This document shows positions 1 to 7,149 of a stretch of 8,884 nucleotides of DNA, piece by piece. The position numbers were made by a program, and so were the translations under genes. The stretch is taken from assembly GCA_900316925.1 (NCBI GenBank), contig ONEU01000076.1, forward strand, positions 1 through 8,884, written 5' to 3'. Source of the stretch: an uncultured Eubacteriales bacterium. Lineage in GTDB: Bacteria; Bacillota; Clostridia; Oscillospirales; Acutalibacteraceae. Below the pieces are notes generated by a model. It was given only the letters and a program-made list of their open reading frames with translations, had not been told where the DNA came from and ran no database searches. Position 1 is the stretch's first letter. Each line of letters starts with the position of its first letter.

Positions 1-13
1 CAGCCCTGCTGTG

Positions 14-67
14 CCGTGCCGGATGTTAGCGACACAGCAGTTTCGCCTTAAACGAACAGAGTGAGCG
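14..67. repeat. Dispersed intergenic repeat, left copy (inverted relative to 8598-8651)
   Basis: The reverse complement of this block aligns without gaps to 8598-8651, with 50 of 54 positions identical by my reading. Shared landmarks include CGCTCACTCTGT, CGTTTAAGGCGA and GTCGCTAACATCCGGCACGG. The flanking 68-90 also resembles sequence near 8530-8540 (TCACGCTGTCG). No open frame of note covers it. It looks like a modular intergenic repeat rather than a gene. In this copy only, an 8-bp inverted repeat (CTGCTGTG at 6-13, CACAGCAG at 33-40) overlaps it and could form a hairpin. Confidence 0.8.
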
Positions 68-113
68 CAAGCGAACGACAGCGTGACACGGGTGCACAGG
101 CTCTGTGTGCAGG

Positions 114-142
114 TTGACAAATGGGGGAGGAGGGGGTAAAAT
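114..142 (+). promoter_or_regulatory. Sigma-A type promoter for the ABC ATPase gene
   Basis: The -35 element is TTGACA (114-119), followed by a 17-bp spacer and TAAAAT (137-142) as the -10. Transcription would start near 149, giving a leader of about 35 nt. The spacer is unusually G-rich. An independent promoter here argues that the ATPase gene is not simply the tail of an operon coming from the left. Confidence 0.75.
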
Positions 143-182
143 AGAGACAGAAAAGGGTTCATCTCAGAAAGGATAGAATGGT

Positions 183-1028
183 ATGAGCGAAGAGAAAGAG
201 AAGAAGGCGCTGAAAAAGGAACAGAAGGAAAAGAAAAAGAAGGAAAAGAAGGCGAAAACGGCTGCCGGGGAAAATGATATTATGGGCAGCGGTGTTAAGG
301 AGATCGGAGAAGAACCGATTATTGTTTTTAAGGATGTGACAAAGGTATATACCTTGTACCGTAATAGCCGGGAACAGTTCAGTGCGCTGTTTCATAATTC
401 CAAGAAGTTTAAGCGCCACTGTGCCCTGAACGGTGTGAGCTTTGAAATAAAACAGGGTGAGTCGGTGGCAATCGTCGGCAGGAACGGTGCGGGAAAATCT
501 ACGGTGCTGAAAATGATTACCGGCGTGGCATTCCCTACCGAAGGCGAGATCTATGTCAAGGGAAGGGTGTCGGCGCTGCTGGAGCTTACGGCAGGCTTCT
601 CGCAGGATATGACCGGCAGGGAGAATATCCGCTTCAAGTGTTATGTGCTGGGACTGAAGGACGCTGAGATTGATGAGATCGAACAGAAGGCAATTGAATT
701 TGCCGATCTGGGAGAATACATTGATCAGCCGGTGCGTACCTATTCCTCAGGAATGAGGGTGCGCCTGGGCTTTGCTATCAATATCAACACCAATCCCGAT
801 ATCCTGGTGATCGACGAAGCCCTCAGCGTGGGCGATGCGACGTTCAAGAAAAAATGCAAGGATAAGATCAACGAACTGATCAAGCGCAATATCACGGTGC
901 TGTATGTCAGCCACAGTAAGGATATCCAGGACTTCTGCGACAGATGTATCTATCTGCAGAAGGGTAAGGTGATCTTTGACGGCACCATGAAGGAAACAAT
1001 CGAGAAATACCCGGAGCTGGTGCAGTAA
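183..1028 (+). CDS. ABC transporter ATP-binding protein, polysaccharide/teichoic acid export type
   Basis: This 281-residue protein carries one complete ABC nucleotide-binding domain. Visible motifs are Walker A GRNGAGKST (99-107), a Q-loop region with the LELTAGF..D.TGRENI pattern (about 133-149), signature YSSGM (187-191), Walker B ILVIDE (207-212), the D-loop SVGD and the H-loop histidine at 244. The TGRENI and YSSGMRVRLGFA patterns are typical of the TagH/Wzt/KpsT group, which powers export of lipid-linked polysaccharide or wall teichoic acid across the membrane; the exact substrate cannot be read. It stops soon after the H-loop, so it lacks the C-terminal extension of TagH and the sugar-binding domain of some Wzt proteins. 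Residues 1-26 are almost entirely Lys, Glu and Ala, an unusual charged tail. The start at 183 has AAAGGA at 168-173, 9 nt upstream; an ATG at 178 runs into a stop at once. No permease gene is adjacent. Confidence 0.9.
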   Translation: MSEEKEKKALKKEQKEKKKKEKKAKTAAGENDIMGSGVKEIGEEPIIVFKDVTKVYTLYRNSREQFSALFHNSKKFKRHCALNGVSFEIKQGESVAIVGRNGAGKSTVLKMITGVAFPTEGEIYVKGRVSALLELTAGFSQDMTGRENIRFKCYVLGLKDAEIDEIEQKAIEFADLGEYIDQPVRTYSSGMRVRLGFAININTNPDILVIDEALSVGDATFKKKCKDKINELIKRNITVLYVSHSKDIQDFCDRCIYLQKGKVIFDGTMKETIEKYPELVQ

Positions 1029-1050
1029 TGCATTTTTGCCGGCAAAAAAC

Positions 1051-1095
1051 AACAGGCACGGTCTCGCGTTATGTGTGAGGAACCGTGCCTGTTTT
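1051..1095. terminator. Bidirectional intrinsic terminator between convergent genes
   Basis: A perfect 12-bp stem (AACAGGCACGGT at 1051-1062 with ACCGTGCCTGTT at 1082-1093) encloses a 19-nt loop. On + it is followed by a short T run (1092-1095). On - it is followed by GTTTTTT (1050-1044), which is the better tail. It would end both the ABC ATPase transcript and the convergent lipoprotein transcript. A separate 16-bp perfect palindrome, TTTTTGCCGGCAAAAA, lies just left at 1033-1048. Confidence 0.85.
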
Positions 1096-1105
1096 GGCGT
1101 GGGAT

Positions 1106-1630
1106 TCAGCCGCGGAAGTATTCTGCCTGATAGGCATCACCGTTTTCGTAAGTGGTTTCGATCAGGGAGGTGCCGCTGAGGGTGAGTGTGGAGGAAACGC
1201 CGTCGCTTCTGTTCACGGCAAGACTGCCGTTGATCAGCTGCCAGGAGGCGGTGAAATTGCCAAGTTCCGTCTCCTCATTATAATAGGCGGCGGTACCGTT
1301 GGCGTCGATGACAAGGGTGGTGCGATAGACATTGCCAAAATATTCATAAGTATGTACCCATGTGCCGACAAAGGCGGCAGCATCAGAGCCGTTGGGTGTC
1401 TGTGGAACAGGAGTCTCCGGAACAGAGGGAACGGGAGTCTGGGGAGCAGGTGCGAGGGATTCCTGGAGGGCGGAAGACTGCGTTTCGGGGGCGGGCTGGA
1501 GGAAAAACGGAGAGGAGACGAAATCACCGCCGGCAGGAGCATCGGAGCCGCCTGCACAGCCTGACAGACAGAACGCGGCGGACAACAGACCGATGAAAAC
1601 AGTGATCGGGAGTATGGATGGACGCTTCAT
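1106..1630 (-). CDS. Small secreted lipoprotein with Pro-rich linker and lipocalin-like domain
   Basis: I do not recognise a named family. The 174-residue product begins with a lipoprotein signal peptide (MKRPS, a hydrophobic stretch to about 22, then lipobox LSGC with Cys25), so it should be anchored to the outer face of the membrane. Residues 26-85 are low-complexity and Pro/Ser/Thr/Ala-rich (repeated PETPVPQTP-like units), a typical spacer. Residues 86-174 look like a small beta-strand domain opening with FVGTW and having alternating strands (TLVIDANGTAAY, SLAVNRSDG, STLTLSG). That pattern resembles the short lipocalin-like GTW domains of Firmicute lipoproteins, but this is inference. The start is supported by AGAAGGTG (1643-1636 on the - strand) just upstream and by a good promoter. 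It converges on the ABC ATPase gene. Frames on the opposite strand here are shadows of its biased codons. Confidence 0.8.
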   Translation of the reverse strand: MKRPSILPITVFIGLLSAAFCLSGCAGGSDAPAGGDFVSSPFFLQPAPETQSSALQESLAPAPQTPVPSVPETPVPQTPNGSDAAAFVGTWVHTYEYFGNVYRTTLVIDANGTAAYYNEETELGNFTASWQLINGSLAVNRSDGVSSTLTLSGTSLIETTYENGDAYQAEYFRG

Positions 1631-1663
1631 AAAAACACCTTCTTATTCGGAATATCTGCCTAT

Positions 1664-1693
1664 ATTGTAACAACATCCGGCCATGTTCGTCAA
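1664..1693 (-). promoter_or_regulatory. Promoter of the small lipoprotein gene
   Basis: Read on the - strand, TTGACG (1693-1688) is followed by an 18-bp spacer and TACAAT (1669-1664). The predicted start near 1657 gives a leader of about 27 nt before the ATG at 1630. It is divergent from the pgk promoter about 140 bp away. Confidence 0.6.
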
Positions 1694-1790
1694 TACTCTG
1701 TCAGCCTCCCCTTTTTTGTTTTTCACATTCCCTGTGACAGATCACCCCGGAGCCGTTTGGTACGATGGAAATTTCAGCATAAGCCGGAAG

Positions 1791-1839
1791 AAAAATCTGC
1801 CAAAAATCTGCTGAAAAATCCCTGTTTGCTATTGAAAAA
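1791..1839 (+). promoter_or_regulatory. Helically phased A-tracts upstream of the pgk promoter
   Basis: A5 tracts start at 1791, 1802, 1814 and 1835, so the steps are 11, 12 and 21 bp, close to one and two helical turns. The first two lie in a tandem AAAAATCTGC unit. Phased A-tracts are known to bend DNA and, just upstream of -35, can act like UP elements. A role in boosting glycolytic gene transcription is inferred. Confidence 0.45.
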
Positions 1840-1860
1840 TTAAGAGAAATATTATAGAAT
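1832..1860 (+). promoter_or_regulatory. Promoter of the pgk-tpiA-gpmI cluster
   Basis: TTGAAA (1832-1837), a 17-bp spacer and TAGAAT (1855-1860) form a plausible sigma-A promoter; TATAGA at 1853 is an alternative -10 with a 15-bp spacer. Transcription would begin near 1867, leaving a leader of about 68 nt. It is the only convincing promoter I see before pgk and none is evident before tpiA or gpmI. Confidence 0.6.
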
Positions 1861-1934
1861 AATAGATGGCGGAATACAGCCGAAATGCAGGAGGCTGCGT
1901 GCGGCCTCTAATCATCTCTGAAAGGATGTTTACT

Positions 1935-3131
1935 ATGAACTATCTTAACAAAAAGACAGTCGAGGATATCGACGTAGCAGGCAAGAAGGTCCTGGTTCGC
2001 TGCGACTTCAACGTTCCCTTTGACAGCGAAGGCAACATTTCCGATCCGAAGCGTATCGACGAGGCTCTCAAGACCATCAAGTATCTTGTAGACCATCAGG
2101 CAAAGGTAATCCTCTGCTCTCATCTTGGCCGTCCGAAGGGCGAGTTCAACATGAAGTATTCTCTGGCTCCCGTTGCTGCCTATCTTTCCAAGGCTCTGGG
2201 CTTTGAGGTAAAGATGGCAAAGGACGTTGTGGGCGAGAGCGCAAAGAGCATTGCCGCTTCTCTGCAGGACGGCGAGGTTGAGCTCATCGAGAACGTGCGT
2301 TTCCATAAGGAAGAGGAAAAGAACGATCCTGCTTTCTCCAAGGAACTGGCTTCCCTGGCAGAGATCTATGTCAACGATGCTTTCGGCACGGCTCACAGAG
2401 CACACGCTTCCACAGCAGGTGTGGCTGATTATCTCCCGGCAGTCTGCGGCTACCTCATCCAGAAGGAGATCAGCGTCATGGGCGGCGCACTGGCTGACCC
2501 GAAGAGACCGTTCGTTGCTATCCTTGGCGGCGCAAAGGTTTCCGATAAGATCGGCGTTATCACCAACCTTCTCGATAAGGTTGATACCCTGATCATCGGC
2601 GGCGGTATGGCATACACCTTTATGAAGGCTCTGGGCTACTCCACCGGTACATCCATCTGCGAGCTGGATAAGGTTGAGCTTGCAAAGGATATCATGGCTA
2701 AGGCTAAGGAAAAGGGCGTTAACTTCCTGATCCCCGAGGATACCGTTGTATCCACAGAGTATAAGGCAGACGCTGAATTCAAGACAGTGGATTCCGATAA
2801 GATCGAAGACGGCTGGATGGGTCTGGACATCGGTCCGAAGACCAGAGAGAAGTTCGCAAATGCACTGAATGGTGCAGGCACCGTAGTATGGAACGGCCCG
2901 ATGGGGGTTTCTGAGTGGGAGAACTTCGCAGCAGGTACCATCGCAGTGGCAAGAGCTGTGGCAGAGAGCGGTGCAATCTCCATCATCGGCGGCGGCGACT
3001 CCGCAGCAGCAGTTGAGAAGCTCGGCTATGCAGACAGAATGACACACATCTCCACCGGTGGCGGCGCATCCCTTGAGTTCCTGGAGGGCAAGGTGCTTCC
3101 CGGCATTGCCTGCCTGAACGAGAAGGAGTAA
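1935..3131 (+). CDS. pgk: Phosphoglycerate kinase
   Basis: This cytoplasmic glycolytic enzyme interconverts 1,3-bisphosphoglycerate + ADP and 3-phosphoglycerate + ATP. With the start at 1935 it is 398 residues, the usual bacterial length. Visible family motifs are the PGK signature VLVRCDFNVPF (19-29), HLGRP (63-67), ENVRF with Arg122, NDAFGTAHRAHAS (147-159), the nucleotide-domain ILGGAKVSDK (196-205), GGGMAYTF (222-229), WNGPMGVSE (319-327), GGGDSAAAV (352-360) and STGGGASLE (373-381). The frame is open from an ATG at 1866, but that codon lies at the predicted transcription start; AAAGGA at 1921-1926 sits 8 nt before the ATG at 1935, and MNYLNKKTVEDIDVAGKKVLVR matches normal PGK N-termini. 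GVSE replaces the more usual GVFE, a small change. It leads the glycolytic cluster and its codons look highly optimised. No gap gene lies upstream. Confidence 0.97.
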   Translation: MNYLNKKTVEDIDVAGKKVLVRCDFNVPFDSEGNISDPKRIDEALKTIKYLVDHQAKVILCSHLGRPKGEFNMKYSLAPVAAYLSKALGFEVKMAKDVVGESAKSIAASLQDGEVELIENVRFHKEEEKNDPAFSKELASLAEIYVNDAFGTAHRAHASTAGVADYLPAVCGYLIQKEISVMGGALADPKRPFVAILGGAKVSDKIGVITNLLDKVDTLIIGGGMAYTFMKALGYSTGTSICELDKVELAKDIMAKAKEKGVNFLIPEDTVVSTEYKADAEFKTVDSDKIEDGWMGLDIGPKTREKFANALNGAGTVVWNGPMGVSEWENFAAGTIAVARAVAESGAISIIGGGDSAAAVEKLGYADRMTHISTGGGASLEFLEGKVLPGIACLNEKE

Positions 3132-3162
3132 TCACAATCCGAAACGTAAGAACGTAAGGTTG

Positions 3163-3195
3163 AAGGGGTGGGGCAGTGCTTCACCCCTTTTCTTT
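3163..3195 (+). terminator. Hairpin between pgk and tpiA, possible partial terminator
   Basis: AAGGGGTG (3163-3170) pairs with CACCCCTT (3182-3189) around an 11-nt loop, followed by TTCTTT. The T run is interrupted, so it may attenuate, or protect the pgk 3' end, while letting RNA polymerase continue into tpiA, which has no evident promoter of its own. A perfect 8-bp tandem duplication, AACGTAAG, precedes it at 3143-3158. Confidence 0.5.
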
Positions 3196-3226
3196 GAATG
3201 AATCATAACGAAAAGGAGAAATTCAC

Positions 3227-3997
3227 ATGAACAAGGAATTAAGACAGACGATTATCGCAGGTAACTGGAAAATGAACAAGACCCGTCCGGAGGCAAAGGC
3301 ACTGATCGAGGAGCTCAAGCCGATCGCCGCCAATGCAACCTGCGGCGTTGTTATCTGCGTACCCTTTACAAACCTGGAGACAGCCGTAGAACTGACCAAG
3401 GGCACCAATATCAAGGTCGGTGCTGAGAACGTACACTTTGAGAAGAGCGGTGCTTTCACCGGCGAGATCTCTGCCGATATGCTCACCGAGATCGGTGTGG
3501 AGTATGTAATCATCGGCCATAGCGAGAGAAGACAGTATTTCGGCGAGACCGACGAGACCGTGAACAAGAGAACCAAGGCAGCTCTGGCAGCAGGCCTGAA
3601 GCCCATCGTTTGTGTCGGCGAGCTTCTGTGGGAGCGTGAGTGCGGCATCACCGAGGAAGTCATTGCCCGCCAGATCAAGCTGGACCTGTTTGATGTCACC
3701 GCTGAGGACGTGAAGAAGACCGTGATCGCCTATGAGCCTGTATGGGCAATCGGCACCGGCAAGACTGCAACTGCTGAGCAGGCAGAGGAGGTTTGTGCCT
3801 TCATCCGTGCAACCCTTGCAAAGCTGTACAGCAAAGAGGTGGCAGACGCTGTGACCATCCAGTACGGCGGCTCCATGAACCCGAAGAATGCTGCAGAGCT
3901 TCTGGCCCAGTCCGATGTAGACGGCGGTCTGATCGGCGGCGCATCCCTGAAGGCTGCTGATTTCGGCGTACTGCTTGACGCTGCCAGCAACGGCTGA
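3227..3997 (+). CDS. tpiA: Triosephosphate isomerase
   Basis: This enzyme interconverts dihydroxyacetone phosphate and glyceraldehyde 3-phosphate in the cytoplasm. The 256-residue length is typical. The catalytic set is intact: Asn13 and Lys15 in GNWKMN, the electrophile His98 in IIGHSERR, and the general base Glu170 in AYEPVWAIGTGKTA, whose 171-181 part is the mobile loop 6. Phosphate-binding glycines appear in IQYGGS (211-216) and GGLIGGASL (233-241). The start is firm: AAGGAGA at 3213-3219 lies about 8 nt before the ATG. It follows pgk by 95 bp with a hairpin in the gap and is probably cotranscribed. Codon use is as optimised as in pgk, in contrast to the next gene. Confidence 0.97.
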   Translation: MNKELRQTIIAGNWKMNKTRPEAKALIEELKPIAANATCGVVICVPFTNLETAVELTKGTNIKVGAENVHFEKSGAFTGEISADMLTEIGVEYVIIGHSERRQYFGETDETVNKRTKAALAAGLKPIVCVGELLWERECGITEEVIARQIKLDLFDVTAEDVKKTVIAYEPVWAIGTGKTATAEQAEEVCAFIRATLAKLYSKEVADAVTIQYGGSMNPKNAAELLAQSDVDGGLIGGASLKAADFGVLLDAASNG

Positions 3998-4013
3998 TAA
4001 TAAGACAAACTGT

Positions 4014-4052
4014 AAAGGAGCCGATATATCTTCTGATATTTCCGGCTCCTTT
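4014..4052 (+). terminator. Strong hairpin after tpiA without a proper U tract
   Basis: AAAGGAGCCG (4014-4023) pairs perfectly with CGGCTCCTTT (4043-4052) over 10 bp, with a 19-nt loop that can pair further (ATAT/ATAT). Only TTTGTA follows, so termination should be weak. It may reduce readthrough from tpiA into the lipoprotein gene or stabilise the upstream mRNA end. The 5' arm contains an AAGGAG sequence not followed by a start codon. Confidence 0.5.
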
Positions 4053-4077
4053 GTAAAAAGACAGGAGAAATGCCTAT

Positions 4078-5529
4078 ATGAAAAAAAGACTGTTGGCTGT
4101 GTTATGTGCATCGGCAATCATTTTAAGCCTTTCGGCAGCAGGATGCGCTAACAACGAAAAAAAGGATTCGAGCGAGGGAACCAAAACAAGTACATCGAGT
4201 CAGACAGGCAAGTCTGACGAATCAAGTGCTGCAAGCGGGGAAAAAGAAGTCACGGATGCTGCCTCTACGCAGAAAACGATCATCTTCAATGCAGGAGGAC
4301 AGAAAATCTATAATTCTGGAGCAGCATTATATGCAATCAAGGACAACAACACGTTTGAATTTGTTGAAACGGCTGTTGAAGAGGAAAGCGGCAAGACTTA
4401 TGAAGGAATGCTTCCGTCGTATGTTTTTGCTTCTCCCCAGCAGGTGATTACCGGCACGGACGCGTACTTTTTTGACAAGGACAGCGGCACATTTGCCCAT
4501 TTAGACCTTTCCGATACCAAAAATGCCAAGAAAGAAACCGTCTATACAGCTGAAAAGGCCTTGCCTGTTATTAAGGCAGCCATTCAGAAGAATACTGAAC
4601 TGGATGATGAACAGATTCAGAATGTTGCATATTGCTTGTTCTCAACCGTTTCATCCCCAATAGTAGACGGCGGAGACGGATTTGTCTATGGAACCTTCAC
4701 TCCCGGTCCGGAATACTATGAGATTTCCAAACCCATTGCGTATCAGATCTATCGCATCGCAAAGGATGGGAGCAAATTTGAATTTATCGAGGATGACAGC
4801 TACAGTGCTTCTTCCATTGCGATAAAGGACGGGTATATCTATTATTACGACGGCGGATTTGCTTATGATAAAGAAAAACACGACGCCACAACAGATATGT
4901 CCAGAGTCGGCATTTTCAAGATGAAAACAGACGGCAGCGAAAAGAAGGAGCTTGTCAAGACAGCACTGACTTCAGAGTCTGACGGAAATCCGGTAGAAGC
5001 AATGAAATGCTCAGGCAGGCTGGATATTGTCGGTGATGAGCTTTATTACATCCTCTCCCAGGGTCAATTGTATAAGGTAGGCCTTGAGGGAGGCAATTCT
5101 ACACAGGTGACCAAAAAGGATTGCAACAACTATTATATTGACGCTGCATCAGGCATGCTGTATTATTCACAGGGAAAGCTGCAGAAGAATGAGCCCAACG
5201 GTTATCCGGTCGTTGCTGTACCGCTTGCCGGCGGCGATGAGAAGGCGTTATTCATAACCACTAACACCTCTTCTGTTCCCGGTATGTGGACGGTAGACGG
5301 CGATTACCTTTATCTGTCAAACATTGATGGATATAGTGCTCTCTTGCTCAAAGACAAGAACCATGAAAGTGAGTTTTCTCCCAGTGCCTGCGGCAGAAGA
5401 TGGAACCTTAAAGAAGGATACATGGAAATACTGTACGCCCAGGTCGAGGTTGAGTATGAAGAAGGCGCTTTTGGCGTAAAGTCAGTGAAGCGTGTCGGCG
5501 CTCCCACCATCAAGTGGGAAAAGGAATAA
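4078..5529 (+). CDS. Lipoprotein with DUF5050-like beta-propeller repeats
   Basis: No named gene is recognised. The 483-residue product starts with a lipoprotein signal (MKKRLLAVLC, hydrophobic to about 21, then AAGC with Cys23), followed by a Ser/Thr/Lys/Glu-rich linker (about 24-65). The rest shows recurring strand motifs such as DAYFFDKDSGT, YQIYRIAKDGSKFEFI, IKDGYIYYYDGG, GIFKMKTDGSEKKEL, DELYYILSQGQLYKVGLEGG and DGDYLYLSN. These resemble the DUF5050/beta-propeller repeats common in clostridial surface proteins, so a blade-built extracellular domain is likely; the ligand is unknown. AGGAG at 4063-4067 supports the ATG at 4078 (10 nt) over an ATG at 4070 (2 nt). It lies between tpiA and gpmI on the same strand, only 41 bp before gpmI, with no terminator between. 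Its codon use looks far less optimised than that of its glycolytic neighbours, suggesting lower expression or later insertion. Confidence 0.85.
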   Translation: MKKRLLAVLCASAIILSLSAAGCANNEKKDSSEGTKTSTSSQTGKSDESSAASGEKEVTDAASTQKTIIFNAGGQKIYNSGAALYAIKDNNTFEFVETAVEEESGKTYEGMLPSYVFASPQQVITGTDAYFFDKDSGTFAHLDLSDTKNAKKETVYTAEKALPVIKAAIQKNTELDDEQIQNVAYCLFSTVSSPIVDGGDGFVYGTFTPGPEYYEISKPIAYQIYRIAKDGSKFEFIEDDSYSASSIAIKDGYIYYYDGGFAYDKEKHDATTDMSRVGIFKMKTDGSEKKELVKTALTSESDGNPVEAMKCSGRLDIVGDELYYILSQGQLYKVGLEGGNSTQVTKKDCNNYYIDAASGMLYYSQGKLQKNEPNGYPVVAVPLAGGDEKALFITTNTSSVPGMWTVDGDYLYLSNIDGYSALLLKDKNHESEFSPSACGRRWNLKEGYMEILYAQVEVEYEEGAFGVKSVKRVGAPTIKWEKE

Positions 5530-5570
5530 AACCCGCATACAGCTAATAGATACAGATTGGAGAATAGAAA

Positions 5571-7082
5571 ATGAAAAAACCATTGATTTTAATGATCCTT
5601 GACGGCTTCGGCATCGGCACCAACTACGGCAATGCCATCCGTGAAGCCAGCAAACCCAATCTGGAGAGAATCTTCTCCACCAATCCTACCACCCTGATTG
5701 CCGCTTCCGGCATGGACGTAGGTCTGCCGGATGGACAGATGGGCAACAGTGAGGTCGGACATACCAATATGGGCGCCGGCAGAGTGGTCTATCAGGAACT
5801 GACCAGGATCACCAAGGCTATCAAGGAAGGCACCATGCTCAAGAACGAGGTGCTGGTCAAGGCTATGAACAACGCCAAGGAAGACGGAAAGGCACTCCAT
5901 GTAATGGGTCTGCTGTCACCCGGCGGCGTACACAGCCATATCACCCACATTTACGGCGTGATCGAGATGGCAAAGAAGATGGGCGTGAAGAACGTCTATC
6001 TGCACACCTTCCTTGACGGCCGTGACGTTCCGCCCTCCAGCGCCAAGGATTATATGGCAGAGGCAAAGGCAAAGTTAGAGGAGATCGGCGTCGGCAAGAT
6101 CGCCACCGTATCGGGCAGATATTATGCCATGGACCGTGACACCAACTGGGACAGAGTGGAAAAGGCTTATGCGGCACTGGTATACGGTGAGGGCGTCCAG
6201 GCTGACGATCCTGTACAGGCCGTGGCAGATTCCTATGAGAACGGCGTGACCGATGAGTTTGTGGTACCGGTTGTTTGTGCAAAGGGCGCTACCATCAAGT
6301 CCGGTGATTCCGTGATCTTCTGCAACTTCCGGCCCGACAGAGCCAGAGAGATCACCAGAACCTTTGTGGATCCGGACTTCAACGGCTTTGAGCGCAGAAA
6401 CGGCTTCTTCCCGCTGACTTACGTCTGCATGACACAGTATGACGCAACCATGCCGAATGTGGAGGTTGCGTTCAAGCCCCAGTCCCTGGTCAACACCTTC
6501 GGTGACTACATTTCCTCCAAGGGCCTGACACAGCTTCGTATTGCTGAGACAGAGAAGTACGCTCATGTAACCTTCTTCTTCAACGGCGGTGTGGAGAAGG
6601 TATCCGACGGTGAGGACAGATGCCTGATTCCTTCCCCGAAGGTTGCAACCTATGACCTGCAGCCCGAAATGAGCGCTTATGACGTTGCGAAGAACGCTGT
6701 GGAGCGCATTGAAAGCGGCAAGTATGATGTCATCATCCTGAACTTCGCCAACTGCGACATGGTTGGACACACGGGTGTCTTTGAGGCAGCTGTGAAGGCA
6801 GTAGAGGCTGTGGATGATTGTGTGGGACAGGTCGTTGACGCCATCACCCGGATGGACGGCATCGCCCTGATCACCGCTGACCACGGCAATGCCGACAGAA
6901 TGATCGACGATGACGGTTCACCCTTTACCGCTCACACCACCAATCTGGTGCCGTTCTGCATGGTCAACCATCCCTGTGTGCTGCGAGACGGCGGCAGGCT
7001 GGCTGATATTGCTCCCACCATGCTCCAGCTTCTCGGCCTTTCACAGCCCGAGGAAATGGATGGTAAGACATTGATTAAATAA
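5571..7082 (+). CDS. gpmI: 2,3-bisphosphoglycerate-independent phosphoglycerate mutase
   Basis: This Mn-dependent cytoplasmic enzyme interconverts 3- and 2-phosphoglycerate via a phosphoserine intermediate. At 503 residues it is close to the usual 505-515. The alkaline-phosphatase-like metal centre is intact: Asp11 in MILDGFG, the phosphorylated Ser60 in GQMGNSEVGH, Asp396 and His400 in NCDMVGH, Asp437 and His438 in ITADHGNAD, and His455 in FTAHT. Substrate residues include His121 (GGVHSH), Arg151/Asp152 (LDGRDV), Arg254 and Arg257 (FRPDRARE) and Lys329 (TEKYAHVTFFFNGG). Assignments rest on family knowledge with a constant offset from the well-studied Bacillus enzyme. GGAG at 5559-5562 lies 8 nt before the ATG. 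It closes the cluster; no enolase gene follows, since a strong terminator comes next. Confidence 0.97.
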   Translation: MKKPLILMILDGFGIGTNYGNAIREASKPNLERIFSTNPTTLIAASGMDVGLPDGQMGNSEVGHTNMGAGRVVYQELTRITKAIKEGTMLKNEVLVKAMNNAKEDGKALHVMGLLSPGGVHSHITHIYGVIEMAKKMGVKNVYLHTFLDGRDVPPSSAKDYMAEAKAKLEEIGVGKIATVSGRYYAMDRDTNWDRVEKAYAALVYGEGVQADDPVQAVADSYENGVTDEFVVPVVCAKGATIKSGDSVIFCNFRPDRAREITRTFVDPDFNGFERRNGFFPLTYVCMTQYDATMPNVEVAFKPQSLVNTFGDYISSKGLTQLRIAETEKYAHVTFFFNGGVEKVSDGEDRCLIPSPKVATYDLQPEMSAYDVAKNAVERIESGKYDVIILNFANCDMVGHTGVFEAAVKAVEAVDDCVGQVVDAITRMDGIALITADHGNADRMIDDDGSPFTAHTTNLVPFCMVNHPCVLRDGGRLADIAPTMLQLLGLSQPEEMDGKTLIK

Positions 7083-7091
7083 CAGAATGAT

Positions 7092-7129
7092 AAAAGCACT
7101 TCCGATCAAAAACCGGAAGTGCTTTTTTT
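7092..7129. terminator. Strong bidirectional terminator after gpmI
   Basis: AAAAGCACTTCCG (7092-7104) pairs with CGGAAGTGCTTTT (7114-7126) around a 9-nt loop, and the + strand continues to seven Ts (7123-7129). On the - strand the stem ends in TTTT. It sits between convergent gpmI and the DUF4358 gene and probably serves both. Confidence 0.92.
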
Positions 7130-7149
7130 GGAATATGATAGACGATGCG

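Noticed and set aside
1085..1670. Several + strand frames over the small lipoprotein gene
   Set aside because: They are low-complexity Gly/Arg-rich mirrors of the Pro-rich linker; the - strand gene has signal peptide, lipobox, promoter and ribosome binding site.
1723..1737. Inverted repeat TCACA-N5-TGTGA between divergent promoters as an operator
   Set aside because: Arms are only 5 bp, it matches no operator I know in these bacteria, and such short repeats are expected by chance.
1861..1934. Riboswitch or T-box in the pgk leader
   Set aside because: The leader is only about 68 nt with one short hairpin and no terminator/antiterminator pair or specifier features.
1908..3047. Long open frame (379 codons) on the - strand opposite pgk
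   Set aside because: It mirrors the codon bias of a highly expressed gene; the product is Cys/Leu-rich with no recognisable domain, and Pgk on + is certain. The same applies to - strand frames opposite tpiA (3239-4117) and gpmI (6075-6884).
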